Positions 8,638 through 18,262 of a stretch of 64,000 nucleotides of DNA are shown piece by piece. Source of the stretch: Vibrio fluvialis (lineage in GTDB: Bacteria > Pseudomonadota > Gammaproteobacteria > Enterobacterales > Vibrionaceae); contig NZ_UHIP01000001.1 in assembly GCF_900460245.1 (NCBI RefSeq), positions 3,100,001 through 3,164,000 on the forward strand, written 5' to 3'. The position numbers and the translations under genes were made by a program. Position 1 is the stretch's first letter, and each line of letters opens with the position of its first letter. The notes below the pieces were generated by a model. That model was not told where the DNA came from and ran no database searches. It saw nothing but the letters and a program-made list of their open reading frames with translations.

Positions 8638-8854
8638 TGTGGATAACTCTGTGACAAAATTATTTCCTGACTGTCATCAAGCTGGGCAAATCAAGGCTTG
8701 AACGCTGTTTTCTATTTGGGGATATGTTTCTCTTTACACACAACTAAATAAGGATCATCACAAGATGTTGTGGATCGAATAGATTCAAACCACTTTATCA
8801 ACGCAATCCACAGAATTATCCACAAATGATGAGAATTTGATCGCTGGTGGATAA
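8638..8854. promoter_or_regulatory. Cluster of DnaA boxes between rpoH and glpE
   Basis: Two perfect DnaA boxes (TTATCCACA or its complement) lie at 8638-8646 and 8816-8824. A one-mismatch box lies at 8846-8854 (GGTGGATAA), with looser matches near 8768-8777 and 8804-8812. Several GATC sites are interspersed. The region is about 340 bp long without a gene. Such clusters titrate or reactivate DnaA elsewhere (datA, DARS) or regulate promoters. Which of these applies here is not known, and chance cannot be excluded for the weaker boxes. Confidence 0.5.
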
Positions 8855-8935
8855 CCTTACTCCGCTCGTGTACTTGTTCAGCTTTGGATAGGTTACAATG
8901 TGTGCCGTAAAATAACGCTCAAATGAGAACTCAAC

Positions 8936-9256
8936 ATGGAACAATTTCAGCATATCGATGTTGCGGGTGCGCAAGCGCTCATCGAACAACACGAAGCCAA
9001 GCTTGTCGACATTCGTGATCCGCAGTCGTTTGCTGTGGCGCACGCCAAAACGGCTTACCACCTGACTAATGACTCGATCGTTTCTTTCATGGATCAAGTC
9101 GAGTTTGATCAACCGGTATTGGTAATGTGCTATCACGGCATCAGCAGTCAGGGCGCGGCGCAATACTTGGTTAACCAGGGCTTTGAACAGGTGTATAGTG
9201 TCGATGGTGGTTTTGAAGCCTGGCATCGTGCCAACCTGCCTGTCGAAGCGAGCTGA
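8936..9256 (+). CDS. glpE: Thiosulfate sulfurtransferase GlpE
   Basis: GlpE is a single-domain rhodanese that moves sulfane sulfur from thiosulfate to cyanide or thioredoxin. The 106-residue protein has the rhodanese start [13 protein letters not shown] and the active-site loop [12 protein letters not shown] with Cys65, the same position as in E. coli. It is followed after three bases by glpG, so the two probably form an operon; no glpR lies next to them here. Confidence 0.92.
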   Translation: MEQFQHIDVAGAQALIEQHEAKLVDIRDPQSFAVAHAKTAYHLTNDSIVSFMDQVEFDQPVLVMCYHGISSQGAAQYLVNQGFEQVYSVDGGFEAWHRANLPVEAS

Positions 9257-9259
9257 TTT

Positions 9260-10105
9260 ATGATTAGACTGATTGCCCTCAATAACCCGCGCGTGGCGCA
9301 AGCCTTCATCGACTATATGGCCTCTCGCCATATTGAGATTCAGATGATGCCGGAAGGGGGGAATCAGTTTGCGTTGTGGCTGGTGGACGATCAGCATCAG
9401 GTGGAAGCCGAGGCTGAGCTGAATCTGTTTCTGCAAAACCCGCGTGATGCGAAATATCAGGCCGCCTCCTGGACGATGGCCGAATCCCGCCAATCCAAAT
9501 TCTATTATCGGTCACCGAGCATGATGGCCATGATCCGGGCGAAAGCCGGCCCGCTGACGCTGTCGGTGATGGCTGTCTGCGCCGTCATATTCGCACTGGC
9601 GTTTTTGGGCATGGGTAATCAGATTTTTGATGCGCTGCATTTTCCGGCGCATGCGGGTCAGCAATGGCAGCTGTGGCGCTGGTTCAGCCACGCGTTGCTG
9701 CATTTCTCGGTGATCCACATTGCGTTTAACCTGTTATGGTGGTGGCAATTAGGCGGCGATATTGAAAAGCGACTTGGTAGCGGTAAGTTGCTGCAAGTGT
9801 TTCTGATCTCAGCCGCACTGTCGGGCGCTGGCCAGTATTGGGTGGAAGGAGCCAACTTTGGTGGCCTGTCTGGTGTGGTGTATGCGCTGGTTGGCTATTT
9901 ATGGATGCTCGGGTTGCGCGCGCCGCATCTTGGCCTCGGCATGCCCAAACCCTTGGTCGGTTTTATGTTGGTGTGGCTGGTGCTCGGTTATGTGCAGCCA
10001 TTTATGGCGATCGCTAATACCGCTCATCTGGCGGGACTGATTACGGGTGTGGTACTGGGGCTGCATGATGCCGGACGTTTTCAGTCCAAGGCGACGCAGC
10101 AATAA
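9260..10105 (+). CDS. glpG: Rhomboid intramembrane serine protease GlpG
   Basis: GlpG cleaves substrates within the inner membrane. The 281-residue protein has an N-terminal cytoplasmic domain (about 1-75) and six membrane helices. The catalytic pair is Ser204 in GGLSGVVYAL and His256 in NTAHLAGLI, and the oxyanion residues His153 and Asn157 are present (VIHIAFNLLW). All are within three residues of the E. coli positions. An intrinsic terminator follows. Confidence 0.95.
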   Translation: MIRLIALNNPRVAQAFIDYMASRHIEIQMMPEGGNQFALWLVDDQHQVEAEAELNLFLQNPRDAKYQAASWTMAESRQSKFYYRSPSMMAMIRAKAGPLTLSVMAVCAVIFALAFLGMGNQIFDALHFPAHAGQQWQLWRWFSHALLHFSVIHIAFNLLWWWQLGGDIEKRLGSGKLLQVFLISAALSGAGQYWVEGANFGGLSGVVYALVGYLWMLGLRAPHLGLGMPKPLVGFMLVWLVLGYVQPFMAIANTAHLAGLITGVVLGLHDAGRFQSKATQQ

Positions 10106-10110
10106 GATAA

Positions 10111-10136
10111 AAAAAGCGGCTGATGGGCCGCTTTTT
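10111..10136. terminator. Intrinsic terminator between glpG and the FliL-like gene
   Basis: An AAGCGGC/GCCGCTT stem (10114-10120 and 10127-10133) has A and T runs on both sides. It ends glpG and probably also the convergent gene at 10160-10567. Confidence 0.85.
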
Positions 10137-10159
10137 CATTGATGACGTTGTGCTTGCTG

Positions 10160-10567
10160 TTACTGGTAAATGTATTTGGTAAACAGTAAGTCTGCGATGA
10201 GCGGACGGCCGGTTTCCGGCAGCAGAATATTGTTGAGCTGCTCAACCAGCGTTTTACGTAAGTCTTCGCGCCCGGCAAGAGACTTAATGGTGTCTTCGGT
10301 CTGTTTACCGAGCAGTTCCACCACGGCATCGCGGATCAGCGGTTGGTGACGTTCAACCAGTGGCAGATCGACACTGTTGGCGACCATAATATCGATGCGC
10401 ACCTGAATGTAGCCGAGCTTTTTGCCTTTGGTATAAAAGTTGGTGGTCAGATCGGGTTCGAGTGTGAAGTAGGCGAGCTTGGGCGCATCTTCTTCGCTGG
10501 CGCCGGCAACGAATGGGATCAGCAGGCTGACAGCGAGCATTGTTTGGACTAGGTAACGTTTAAGCAT
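10160..10567 (-). CDS. FliL-like exported protein
   Basis: The product is 135 residues with an N-terminal signal or anchor sequence (about residues 1-23, ending near AGA). The rest matches the FliL C-terminal pattern: LAYFTLEPDLTTNF, a VRIDIMV strand, HQPLIRDAVVELLG and LTKYIYQ at the end. Vibrios carry such a FliL paralogue outside the flagellar cluster near ubiCA. True FliL binds the flagellar stator; whether this copy does is unknown. No flagellar genes are adjacent. Confidence 0.7.
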   Translation of the reverse strand: MLKRYLVQTMLAVSLLIPFVAGASEEDAPKLAYFTLEPDLTTNFYTKGKKLGYIQVRIDIMVANSVDLPLVERHQPLIRDAVVELLGKQTEDTIKSLAGREDLRKTLVEQLNNILLPETGRPLIADLLFTKYIYQ

Positions 10568-10733
10568 ATTTCTGTCTGTTCTTTCTTCGGTTCACGATAC
10601 TCGAAACGCCCGAGTCTTGTTACAATAGCGCATCTAATTGTAAACAAAATGCTTGATAGGGTTCGAAAGGTCAGGGAAACCTCCCTGTTTGGGCCTTATT
10701 GTATGACGATTAAGCGTCATATTGAATACTAGT

Positions 10734-11273
10734 ATGAATCAAACAACTTCGCTTTATCTGACTGCTTTGCGCCAGGTCACGTGGCAGCAGCCGGAAAACT
10801 TCCAATATCCTGATGAGAATGCCAGAACCTGGCTGCTTGAGCAGGGGTCATTGTCGCATTTGATGGCGCAGCATTGCGACCATTTCAGCGTGAACCTGTT
10901 ACACAATCAGTTAACGGGACATGGTTCATTGCAGGCGGATGAAATGACGCTGCTGGCGCAAGAAGATTGCCTGCTGCGCCAGGTTTTGCTGCTTGGCGAC
11001 GAGGTGCCTTGGGTGTTGGGGAGCACGCTGATTCCGCGTTCCTCCTTGCAGGATCAACCCCACGATTTCACTCAACAGGGTGAGATTCCGCTTGGCTTAA
11101 CGGTGTTCAGCTCCGACAATGCCAAGCGTGACGCGTTGCAGGTCGGCTGGGCGCAAACGTCACACGGCCCGCTGCTGGCGCGCCGCTCCCGCTTGTGGAT
11201 GAATCACAAACCTATGCTGGTGGCAGAACTGTTTCTGCCCGACTCACCAATTTACTCTAAGGAGAGAGTGTAA
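10734..11273 (+). CDS. ubiC: Chorismate lyase UbiC
   Basis: UbiC removes pyruvate from chorismate to give 4-hydroxybenzoate, the first committed step of ubiquinone synthesis. The 179-residue protein has the family segments QEDCLLRQVLLLGD, VPWVLGSTLIPRSSL and ARRSRLWMNHKPMLVAELFL near the end. I start at the ATG at 10734; a TTG four codons earlier is possible. It is separated from ubiA by no bases, so the two form an operon. Confidence 0.92.
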   Translation: MNQTTSLYLTALRQVTWQQPENFQYPDENARTWLLEQGSLSHLMAQHCDHFSVNLLHNQLTGHGSLQADEMTLLAQEDCLLRQVLLLGDEVPWVLGSTLIPRSSLQDQPHDFTQQGEIPLGLTVFSSDNAKRDALQVGWAQTSHGPLLARRSRLWMNHKPMLVAELFLPDSPIYSKERV

Positions 11274-12128
11274 ATGATCGCTGCAAAAGCCCGCGCGTAC
11301 TGGCAGTTAACGCGCATGGATCGTCCGATTGGCTCACTATTGCTGTTGTGGCCGACGATTTGGGCTCTGATTTTAGCTGCGCGCGGCATGCCGGATTTGA
11401 AGGTACTGGCCGTGTTTGTGATTGGTGTGTTTGCCATGCGCTCGGCGGGGTGTGTGATCAACGATTTCGCTGACCGCAAAGTCGATGGACATGTCAAACG
11501 AACGGCGCAGCGTCCGTTACCTGCGGGTAAAGTCACGGCGCGTGAAGCGTTTACGCTGTTTCTGGTGTTGTCGTTGCTGTCTTTTCTGCTAGTTCTGACC
11601 ATGAATCCGCTGACGATCAAACTGTCGTTTGCTGGCCTGGTACTGGCATTCATCTATCCGTTTATGAAGCGCTATACTCATCTGCCGCAATTCTTTCTGG
11701 GATTGGCATTCAGCTGGTCGATTCCGATGGCGTGGGCTGCTCAGGCGGGAGAGTTGCCGCTGGTCGCATGGTATCTGTTTGTCATAAACGTGCTGTGGAC
11801 GGTGGCGTATGACACTCAATATGCGATGGTGGACCGAGATGATGACCTGCTGATTGGCGTGAAATCCACGGCGATTTTGTTCGGCCGCTTTGACAAGTTG
11901 ATCATCGGGGTGCTGCAATTACTGACCGTCGCCATGTTGATTGCGTTGGGTTACAGCTACCAATTGGGCGCCAGCTACTACTGGGGATTGCTGGCGGCCA
12001 GTGGCCTGTTTGTGTATCAGCAGCATTTGATTCGCCATCGCGAACGTATGCCGTGTTTTCAGGCTTTCCTCAACAACAACTACGTCGGTATGGCGGTTGC
12101 TGTGGGCCTGTTTATCTCTTTCCTGTAA
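11274..12128 (+). CDS. ubiA: 4-hydroxybenzoate octaprenyltransferase UbiA
   Basis: UbiA attaches the polyprenyl tail to 4-hydroxybenzoate in the inner membrane. The 284-residue protein has about eight membrane helices and both Asp-rich prenyl-diphosphate motifs, [10 protein letters not shown] near residue 63 and the [13 protein letters not shown] loop near residue 183. Its ATG follows the ubiC stop directly, with a GGAGAG ribosome-binding site inside the end of ubiC. Confidence 0.95.
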   Translation: MIAAKARAYWQLTRMDRPIGSLLLLWPTIWALILAARGMPDLKVLAVFVIGVFAMRSAGCVINDFADRKVDGHVKRTAQRPLPAGKVTAREAFTLFLVLSLLSFLLVLTMNPLTIKLSFAGLVLAFIYPFMKRYTHLPQFFLGLAFSWSIPMAWAAQAGELPLVAWYLFVINVLWTVAYDTQYAMVDRDDDLLIGVKSTAILFGRFDKLIIGVLQLLTVAMLIALGYSYQLGASYYWGLLAASGLFVYQQHLIRHRERMPCFQAFLNNNYVGMAVAVGLFISFL

Positions 12129-12140
12129 ACCTCGCACAAG

Positions 12141-12169
12141 AAAAAAGGCATCCCTCGGGATGCCTTTTG
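12141..12169. terminator. Bidirectional terminator between ubiA and plsB
   Basis: A GGCATCCC/GGGATGCC stem (12147-12154 and 12157-12164) with a TC loop has A6 before and T4 after it. It serves the convergent ubiA and plsB genes. Confidence 0.85.
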
Positions 12170-12185
12170 TGTTTCTGACGCTGAG

Positions 12186-14609
12186 TTATTCAACCTGACA
12201 GATACTTTCCTGAATGGTCAGACGCACTTCCGGATAGAGCATGGTATAGAGCATGCGCGAGAAGTGTTTGGTCTGTTCCAGATGGCAGTTACCGTCGCTG
12301 TCGAGGTAGCCTTGCTGTTTTAGCGTGACGAACAGCGCGGAGAACACGCCCTTATCGAAAAATTCCGGCGCGTTGATGCCATGCAGGCGACCCAGACGCT
12401 GCGCAATTTCCTGGCTCTTGTTTTCCAGGTCCGATTTGCCCAGGTCCGGATTGGCAACCAGCAAGTTAAGCGCAATCGCGTAACGTTGCAGCGTTTCCGA
12501 AATCGTGCGGCCCAGCAGCATCAACACCTGAGTTTTGGACTGGTTGATGGTGGCAACGCCATTGTCCAACGTCACCAGTTCCTGACGTTGCAGCTCGGCC
12601 AGATAGTGCATCACCACATCATCCAGCTGCGACTCGTCGTAGCTGAGGAACAACTCCTGTTTGAGGAACGGGTACACCTTTGCGACGCACGTCTGAATCT
12701 GCTCAACTGGCATCTGCTGCTGGCGGATCAGCATCTGCGCAATCAGTGATGGCAGCGCCAGTAAATGAATGATGTTGTTGCGGTAGTAAGTCATCAGAAT
12801 CGACTGATTGCGATCGAGCGAAATGATGTCGCCCATGGTGTCGGTTTCTACCACAAATTTATCCAGCGACTCCGCGTGTTGCACCAGGCTTTCGGCATTA
12901 TCTTGCGGCACGGTGAATGTACTGGAGTAAGGCACGTTGCGCAGCAGTTGCAGGTAACAGTCGATCTGCTTGACCAGATTGTCACGTGCCAGTGCGCGCT
13001 GACGGGACGCCAGTAGCGCTGTGGCACACAGCGTCATTGCGTTAGCCGCGGCCGCATCGTTAATGTGCGTCATCATCTTAGTCGCGAGCTTGTTTACCAC
13101 CGGTGTCATCCATTGTGGTTTGCTGGCGCCCATCGGATCGATATCCTGAGTCCACTCTGGCACTTGCTCATTCAGGAACTGATTGAGTGGAATCGGCTCA
13201 CCAAAGTTGACATAACCCTGGCCGAAGTTGCGCAGTTTGCGAATGGTGCGCAGCACCAGGCTGGCATTCTCTTTCTCTTTACGTTTGCCGCGCAGCTCTT
13301 TGGCGTAAGTGCCCACTTCCATCACGTGCTCATAGCCGATGTACACTGGGACCAGCGTGACCGGGCGGTTGAGCCCGCGCAGCATAGCCTGAATGGTCAT
13401 CGCCAGCATGCCGGTTTTGGCCTGCAGCAGACGACCCGTACGTGAACGGCCACCTTCGCTGAAATATTCAACCGCATAGCCTTTGGCAAACAGCTCGGCC
13501 AGATATTCACGGAAAATCGTCGAGTACAGTTTGTTGCCTTTAAAGCTGCGGCGGATAAAGAACGCGCCGCCACGACGGAAAATCGGACCCGCCGGGAAGA
13601 AGTTGAGGTTAATCCCCGCAGCAATGTGCGGCGGTACCATGCCTTCGTGATACAACACGTACGACAGCAGCAGGTAGTCCATGTGACTGCGGTGACACGG
13701 CACATACACAATCTCGTGACCATCTTGCGCCAGGCGACGCACGGTCGCGGCGTTATTGATGTTCAGGCCCTGATAAATACGGTTCCACAACCAGCCCAGA
13801 ATGCGATCGCCTTTTTTCACCAGTGAGTAGGAGAAGTCGGCCGCAATCTCATCAAGCATGTCGTGCGCTTCTTTACGCGCTTTTTCCAGCGAAATGTTTT
13901 TTGATGCCGCTTCATCCGCGATGGCTTTCTCAATCGCCGGAGAGTTCATCAAACGCTGGAACAGCTGATAGCGTTGCGGCAGGTTAGGGCCTGACGCTGC
14001 CAGCTTCTGACGCGAGAAGTGAATCCGCGCTACGCGTGCCAGTTTGTGGGCAATTGATGCATCGGTGCCGTGTGAGTCGGCCATGTAGCGCAGCGAGACC
14101 ACCGGGCTGAAACGCACCAGGCAATCACGTCCGGCAGTAAACACCGCTTTGGCTTTTTGTGGGCCATTGAGTGCCTGCAGATAAGGACGTTCGCGGCCTT
14201 CTTTGCCCGGTTTGCGTCCCCACAGCACAGTGGCAGGAATGACCTGCACATCCAGCTCTGAATCGGTTTGATGCAGGCTCAACAGCTCGCTGAACGTTGC
14301 GATGGAGTCGGTTGGAACATAGTTATCATCCTGCAGCAACGTTGGGCGCGAAGAGATAAACACGTAACGCTTGAGTGTCTGGCCGTTGATGGTCAGCGGC
14401 TCAAGTGGATCGGGCAGACCAGCCTGCAGTGCGTGTGTTTGCAGCGTCAGCAGATCGACATTGGAGCGAAACGGTAGTGCGTAGACAATCGGCTTGTTAA
14501 TATCGATGTCGAGATCATCTATCGGATTGGATGGAATGGCGGTTCCCTTTACCAACACAGACAGTGGTAACTTTAACAAGGAACGCGAAAATGAGTGTCC
14601 GGAAGACAT
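12186..14609 (-). CDS. plsB: Glycerol-3-phosphate 1-O-acyltransferase PlsB
   Basis: PlsB acylates glycerol-3-phosphate at the sn-1 position at the inner membrane, the first step of phospholipid synthesis. The 807-residue length is that of the family. The HX4D catalytic motif is at residues 306-311 (HRSHMD), the same position as in E. coli, followed by the substrate-binding GGRSRTGR and [13 protein letters not shown] blocks. It is divergent from dgkA, which recycles diacylglycerol, as in enterobacteria. Confidence 0.96.
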   Translation of the reverse strand: MSSGHSFSRSLLKLPLSVLVKGTAIPSNPIDDLDIDINKPIVYALPFRSNVDLLTLQTHALQAGLPDPLEPLTINGQTLKRYVFISSRPTLLQDDNYVPTDSIATFSELLSLHQTDSELDVQVIPATVLWGRKPGKEGRERPYLQALNGPQKAKAVFTAGRDCLVRFSPVVSLRYMADSHGTDASIAHKLARVARIHFSRQKLAASGPNLPQRYQLFQRLMNSPAIEKAIADEAASKNISLEKARKEAHDMLDEIAADFSYSLVKKGDRILGWLWNRIYQGLNINNAATVRRLAQDGHEIVYVPCHRSHMDYLLLSYVLYHEGMVPPHIAAGINLNFFPAGPIFRRGGAFFIRRSFKGNKLYSTIFREYLAELFAKGYAVEYFSEGGRSRTGRLLQAKTGMLAMTIQAMLRGLNRPVTLVPVYIGYEHVMEVGTYAKELRGKRKEKENASLVLRTIRKLRNFGQGYVNFGEPIPLNQFLNEQVPEWTQDIDPMGASKPQWMTPVVNKLATKMMTHINDAAAANAMTLCATALLASRQRALARDNLVKQIDCYLQLLRNVPYSSTFTVPQDNAESLVQHAESLDKFVVETDTMGDIISLDRNQSILMTYYRNNIIHLLALPSLIAQMLIRQQQMPVEQIQTCVAKVYPFLKQELFLSYDESQLDDVVMHYLAELQRQELVTLDNGVATINQSKTQVLMLLGRTISETLQRYAIALNLLVANPDLGKSDLENKSQEIAQRLGRLHGINAPEFFDKGVFSALFVTLKQQGYLDSDGNCHLEQTKHFSRMLYTMLYPEVRLTIQESICQVE

Positions 14610-14812
14610 AAGAGTTCAAGGCCTCAAGAATACATACAAAAACTGAAGCGCATGTCTATTTTCATAAGAAACAGAGAGCATGAAAATTGAGATACACTTC
14701 AATCGGTGTCTTTTTTTGAGCAGCAAGCATAACAGAAACTGGTCGAACCTTTTAATTTTATTGATTACCAAAACGTCATTTCTGCGTGAAATGTCTGGAA
14801 CGGGAAATACAC

Positions 14813-15175
14813 GTGCATCAGAAAAATCCTCAAGGAATCAAACGCGTCATCAAGGCTACGCGCTACTCATATCAAGGGCTCTGTGCGGCGTTTAAAAACG
14901 AAGCTGCTTTTCGTGAAGAAGTCATCCTCGCCTGCGTACTTGTTCCGCTGGCGGTGTGGCTCGACGTCTCTCAACTGGAACGCATGCTGATGATTGGCAG
15001 CGTATTGTTGGTGATGGTGGTGGAACTGCTTAACAGCGCAGTGGAAGCGGTGGTGGATCGCATCGGCCCGGAACATCACGAACTGGCCGGACGTGCCAAA
15101 GATATGGGCTCAGCGGCGGTCTTTATCGCGATGGTCATCAGTGGCTACATCTGGGTGGAAGCGCTGTTTATCTAA
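14813..15175 (+). CDS. dgkA: Diacylglycerol kinase DgkA
   Basis: DgkA phosphorylates diacylglycerol released by membrane-derived glycan synthesis. The 120-residue protein has three membrane helices, the EAAFREE segment, the catalytic block VELLNSAVEAVVDRIG and GRAKDMGSAAV, all as in E. coli (122 residues). The GTG at 14813 gives the family length. An in-frame ATG at 14786 would add nine unconserved residues, and neither start has a strong ribosome-binding site. It is divergent from plsB and 89 bases before lexA. Confidence 0.9.
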   Translation: MHQKNPQGIKRVIKATRYSYQGLCAAFKNEAAFREEVILACVLVPLAVWLDVSQLERMLMIGSVLLVMVVELLNSAVEAVVDRIGPEHHELAGRAKDMGSAAVFIAMVISGYIWVEALFI

Positions 15176-15221
15176 CCCGTTGATATAAAAAACGAGCAAT
15201 TGGTTTGCATTTCACCAAATA

Positions 15222-15257
15222 CTGGATATACTCACAGGCAACTGTATAAAAAGACAG
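15222..15257 (+). promoter_or_regulatory. Two LexA (SOS) boxes upstream of lexA
   Basis: CTGTATAAAAAGACAG at 15242-15257 fits CTGT-N8-ACAG exactly, and CTGGATATACTCACAG at 15222-15237 fits it with one mismatch. They are spaced 20 bp apart in tandem, as in the autoregulated lexA promoter of E. coli, and the second ends eight bases before the lexA start. Confidence 0.88.
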
Positions 15258-15264
15258 GTGACTT

Positions 15265-15891
15265 ATGAAGCCGTTGACGCCACGCCAACAAGAAGTGTTC
15301 GATCTTATCAGAAGCAAGATCGATGAAACCGGAATGCCACCCACTCGTGCTGAAATTGCGCGTGAACTGGGTTTCCGTTCTGCCAATGCGGCGGAAGAGC
15401 ATTTGAAAGCTCTGGCACGTAAACAAGTGATTGAAATCGTACCGGGCGCCTCTCGCGGTATCCGTATTCTGGTGGACGCGGCGAACGACAGTGCTGATGA
15501 CGTTGGCCTGCCTTTGATTGGCCGTGTGGCTGCAGGTGAACCGATTCTCGCTCAGGAACATGTCGAAGCGCATTATCAGGTCGACCCGGCGATGTTCCGT
15601 CCACAAGCAGACTTTCTGCTGCGAGTGCACGGTGAGAGTATGAAAAATATCGGCATCATGGATGGCGATCTGCTGGCGGTACACAAAACGCAGGATGTAC
15701 ACAACGGTCAGGTTGTGGTTGCCCGCGTTGAAGACGATGTCACCGTAAAACGCCTGGAGCGTAAAGGCGCGAAAGTGCTGCTGCATGCGGAAAACGAAGA
15801 GTTTGCTCCGATCGAAGTCGACCTGAGTTGTCAGGAGTTGACCATCGAAGGCATCGCGGTTGGCATCATTCGTAATACCGACTGGATGTAA
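15265..15891 (+). CDS. lexA: LexA repressor
   Basis: LexA represses SOS genes and cleaves itself when stimulated by RecA filaments. The 208-residue protein has an N-terminal winged helix ([23 protein letters not shown]), the Ala-Gly cleavage site in GRVAAGEP near residue 90, the catalytic Ser in HGESMKNIG and the catalytic Lys in [10 protein letters not shown]. Two SOS boxes precede it, so it is autoregulated. A DinF-type pump gene follows after one intervening gene. Confidence 0.97.
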   Translation: MKPLTPRQQEVFDLIRSKIDETGMPPTRAEIARELGFRSANAAEEHLKALARKQVIEIVPGASRGIRILVDAANDSADDVGLPLIGRVAAGEPILAQEHVEAHYQVDPAMFRPQADFLLRVHGESMKNIGIMDGDLLAVHKTQDVHNGQVVVARVEDDVTVKRLERKGAKVLLHAENEEFAPIEVDLSCQELTIEGIAVGIIRNTDWM

Positions 15892-15932
15892 AATACTCTT
15901 GAGAGCCATTCTCAATAACTTGTCAATCTAAT

Positions 15933-15947
15933 TGATATTCATTATCA
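15933..15947. promoter_or_regulatory. Fur-like box
   Basis: TGATATTCATTATCA matches the 7-1-7 Fur consensus TGATAATNATTATCA with one mismatch. It lies 30 bases before the start of the methyltransferase gene, where a bound repressor would block the promoter. This suggests iron control of that gene. It is a pattern match only. Confidence 0.55.
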
Positions 15948-15977
15948 TCTTCTTTGTGCGATGTAAGGAAGATGATA

Positions 15978-16790
15978 ATGCGCTCAACTCGTTCCCCCTC
16001 AGCAAGACGTTATCCGATACCTGCGAATTTGATGCAGCCGTTGTGGTTGCGTAGTCGCGAAAGCTTGGTTGATAACGGTTTGGTTTATGACCCGATTGCG
16101 GCGACCGCTTGTCAGCGTTGTCTTCTAGCGCCGGAATGCCTGTCTGGCGATATCGATCAAAAACAACTTCTGCACGTCACTCTGACCCAACTGTGTGATC
16201 AGCAGGTCCGCAGCTTCCTTGAAGCGCACCCGGACGGCTGGATTATCAATGTGGGCGCGGGGCTGGATACGCGTTTTTATCGCGTCGACAACGGCCGCTG
16301 TCACTGGTTGGAATTGGATATTACGGAAAACCTGTTGTGGCGTCAGAAGCTGTTTCACAGCAGTGAGCGTTACCAGCACTGCTGTGGTAGCGTGACCGAT
16401 TTATCCTGGCTCGACAGCTTACCTGTTCCGGAGTACGCACCTATCCTGATTGTCTGCGAGCATGCACTGCTTGATGGTGACCGTGCGCAGGTGTCCCGTT
16501 TTATTCGTGCGTTAGGGTTAAACTTCGTCAATGCCAGTGCGTGTTTGGTGTTGGCGGGCGATCGCACAGCATCACGTCTGGGGCAGAAAATGGGATCGGG
16601 TCAGTATCAGCATGGTTTTACTCATGCGGGTGAAGCTGTGTTGGATTGTCTACCGTGGGCACGCTCAGTCAGCACTCACTCACCTCTGGATCGCCATTGC
16701 GGCCGCTGGAAATTCTGGCAGCGCGTGCTCAGTAAAATCGGTGCGCTCAAACATCGCTATACGCCCGTGGTGGTTTACGCCCGCTGGTAA
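15978..16790 (+). CDS. Class I SAM-dependent methyltransferase, leucine carboxyl methyltransferase type
   Basis: The 270-residue protein has the SAM-binding motif NVGAGLDTRFYR (about residues 92-103) and the ELDITE acidic loop, hallmarks of the LCMT/PPM1 family, to which bacterial polyketide and small-molecule methyltransferases also belong. The substrate is unknown. I chose the ATG at 15978 because an AAGGA site lies nine bases upstream; earlier ATGs are too close to it. The gene sits between lexA and a MATE pump behind a Fur-like box, so iron control is possible. Confidence 0.7.
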   Translation: MRSTRSPSARRYPIPANLMQPLWLRSRESLVDNGLVYDPIAATACQRCLLAPECLSGDIDQKQLLHVTLTQLCDQQVRSFLEAHPDGWIINVGAGLDTRFYRVDNGRCHWLELDITENLLWRQKLFHSSERYQHCCGSVTDLSWLDSLPVPEYAPILIVCEHALLDGDRAQVSRFIRALGLNFVNASACLVLAGDRTASRLGQKMGSGQYQHGFTHAGEAVLDCLPWARSVSTHSPLDRHCGRWKFWQRVLSKIGALKHRYTPVVVYARW

Positions 16791-16864
16791 TCACGCCGCG
16801 CAAAACATAGCCGTTGCAGCTCATCTTCGATACACTTTGCTCTCAATGACTTGAGGGCGAAGCA

Positions 16865-18205
16865 GTGCAATTTCTTTTCCAGACTCTTTCCAACAAAGCC
16901 ATGCATCGGCAGGTGCTGTGGCTGGCCATTCCGATGGTGCTGTCGAACATCACCATACCGTTGTTGGGACTGGTCGATGCCGCAGTGATTGGTCACCTTG
17001 AACACGCTTGGTACCTGGGCGGGGTGGCGCTGGGTAGTACCGTCATCAGTGTGACGTTCTGGTTGCTGGGCTTTCTGCGCATGTCGACGACTGGACTGAC
17101 TGCGCAGGCGTTTGGTGCCGATAACAGCGCCGGGCTGGCGCGCGTGTGGCTGCAAGGCATGCTGATGGCGCTTGGGTTTGCGGCGGTGTTTTTGCTGCTC
17201 CATCGCTTCATCGCCGATGGGGTGTTCGGTTTCAGTTCGGCCAGTGCCGAGGTGAAACTTTACGCGCAGCAATATTTTGTGATTCGTGCCTGGAGCGCGC
17301 CTGCTTCGCTGGTTAACTTTGTGCTGCTCGGCTGGCTGCTGGGGACACAAAACTCACGTGCGCCGATGTGGATGGTGATCATCACGAACGTGGTCAACAT
17401 TGTTCTCGATTTGCTGTTTGTGCTTGGCCTCGGCTGGAAAGTGCAGGGTGTGGCGTTAGCCTCGGTGATCGCCGATTATTCGGGCATGGGGTTTGGTCTG
17501 TGGTGTGTGTGGCGTTATTGGCTGCAACATCAGTTGCCATCGCCGCTGGCCCTGCTGCGTGAATCCACTCAGGGGCTGAGTCGCTTTGTGCGTCTCAATC
17601 GCGATATCTTTCTGCGGTCACTGTGCCTGCAGGCGGCATTTAGTTTTATGACGTTTCAGGGCGCGGCGTTTGGTGATCAAACGGTGGCGGCCAATGCCGT
17701 GCTGATGAGTTTCCTGATGATGATTTCCTACGGCATGGACGGTTTCGCCTACGCGATGGAAGCCATGGTGGGCAAGGCGATTGGCGCGAAAAGTGAAACT
17801 CAGCTCAAAGCCGCGATGATTGGCAGTGCGTTCTGGAGTGTGGTCATCTGCTTGCTGTTAACGTTGGCGTTTGGCTGGTATGGATCGGCGCTGATCCGGC
17901 TGATCACTGATATCAGCGCGGTGCAGCAAACGGCGCAGGTTTATCTACCTTGGCTGGTGGCGATGCCGCTGACTTCTATGTGGTGCTTTTTGTTGGATGG
18001 CATTTTCATTGGCGCGACCAAGGGGCGCGAAATGCGTAACAGTATGTTCGTTGCTGCTTGCACCTTCTTTGTGGTGTTCTACGGCTTTGCTTTCTGGGGT
18101 AACCATGCCCTGTGGCTGGCGATGCTGAGCTTTATGGCAATGCGCGGTTTAAGTTTGGGTATTGTGTTGCTTCGTCAGTGGCGGCTGGGGACTTTTCTCG
18201 CCTGA
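16865..18205 (+). CDS. MATE family efflux transporter, DinF type
   Basis: The 446-residue protein has about twelve membrane helices in two MatE repeats. The N-terminal block ending PMVLSNITIPLLGLVDAAVI and the later YGMDGFAYAMEAMVGKAIGA are typical of DinF/NorM-type sodium- or proton-coupled drug exporters. In E. coli dinF directly follows lexA and is SOS-induced; here one gene intervenes. I saw no SOS box directly upstream. V. cholerae carries such a pump near lexA too. Confidence 0.85.
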   Translation: MQFLFQTLSNKAMHRQVLWLAIPMVLSNITIPLLGLVDAAVIGHLEHAWYLGGVALGSTVISVTFWLLGFLRMSTTGLTAQAFGADNSAGLARVWLQGMLMALGFAAVFLLLHRFIADGVFGFSSASAEVKLYAQQYFVIRAWSAPASLVNFVLLGWLLGTQNSRAPMWMVIITNVVNIVLDLLFVLGLGWKVQGVALASVIADYSGMGFGLWCVWRYWLQHQLPSPLALLRESTQGLSRFVRLNRDIFLRSLCLQAAFSFMTFQGAAFGDQTVAANAVLMSFLMMISYGMDGFAYAMEAMVGKAIGAKSETQLKAAMIGSAFWSVVICLLLTLAFGWYGSALIRLITDISAVQQTAQVYLPWLVAMPLTSMWCFLLDGIFIGATKGREMRNSMFVAACTFFVVFYGFAFWGNHALWLAMLSFMAMRGLSLGIVLLRQWRLGTFLA

Positions 18206-18215
18206 TCACAGCCAA

Positions 18216-18246
18216 TAAAAAACGCAGCTCAAGGCTGCGTTTTTTA
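18216..18246. terminator. Bidirectional terminator between MATE gene and sthA
   Basis: An AACGCAGC/GCTGCGTT stem (18221-18228 and 18234-18241) with a TCAAG loop is flanked by A and T runs. It serves both convergent genes. Confidence 0.88.
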
Positions 18247-18262
18247 TTGCTTGGCGTCGGGG

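Noticed and set aside
16865..18205. SOS control of the MATE gene as in E. coli dinF
   Set aside because: No CTGT-N8-ACAG sequence was seen in the gap before it, and the methyltransferase gene separates it from lexA.
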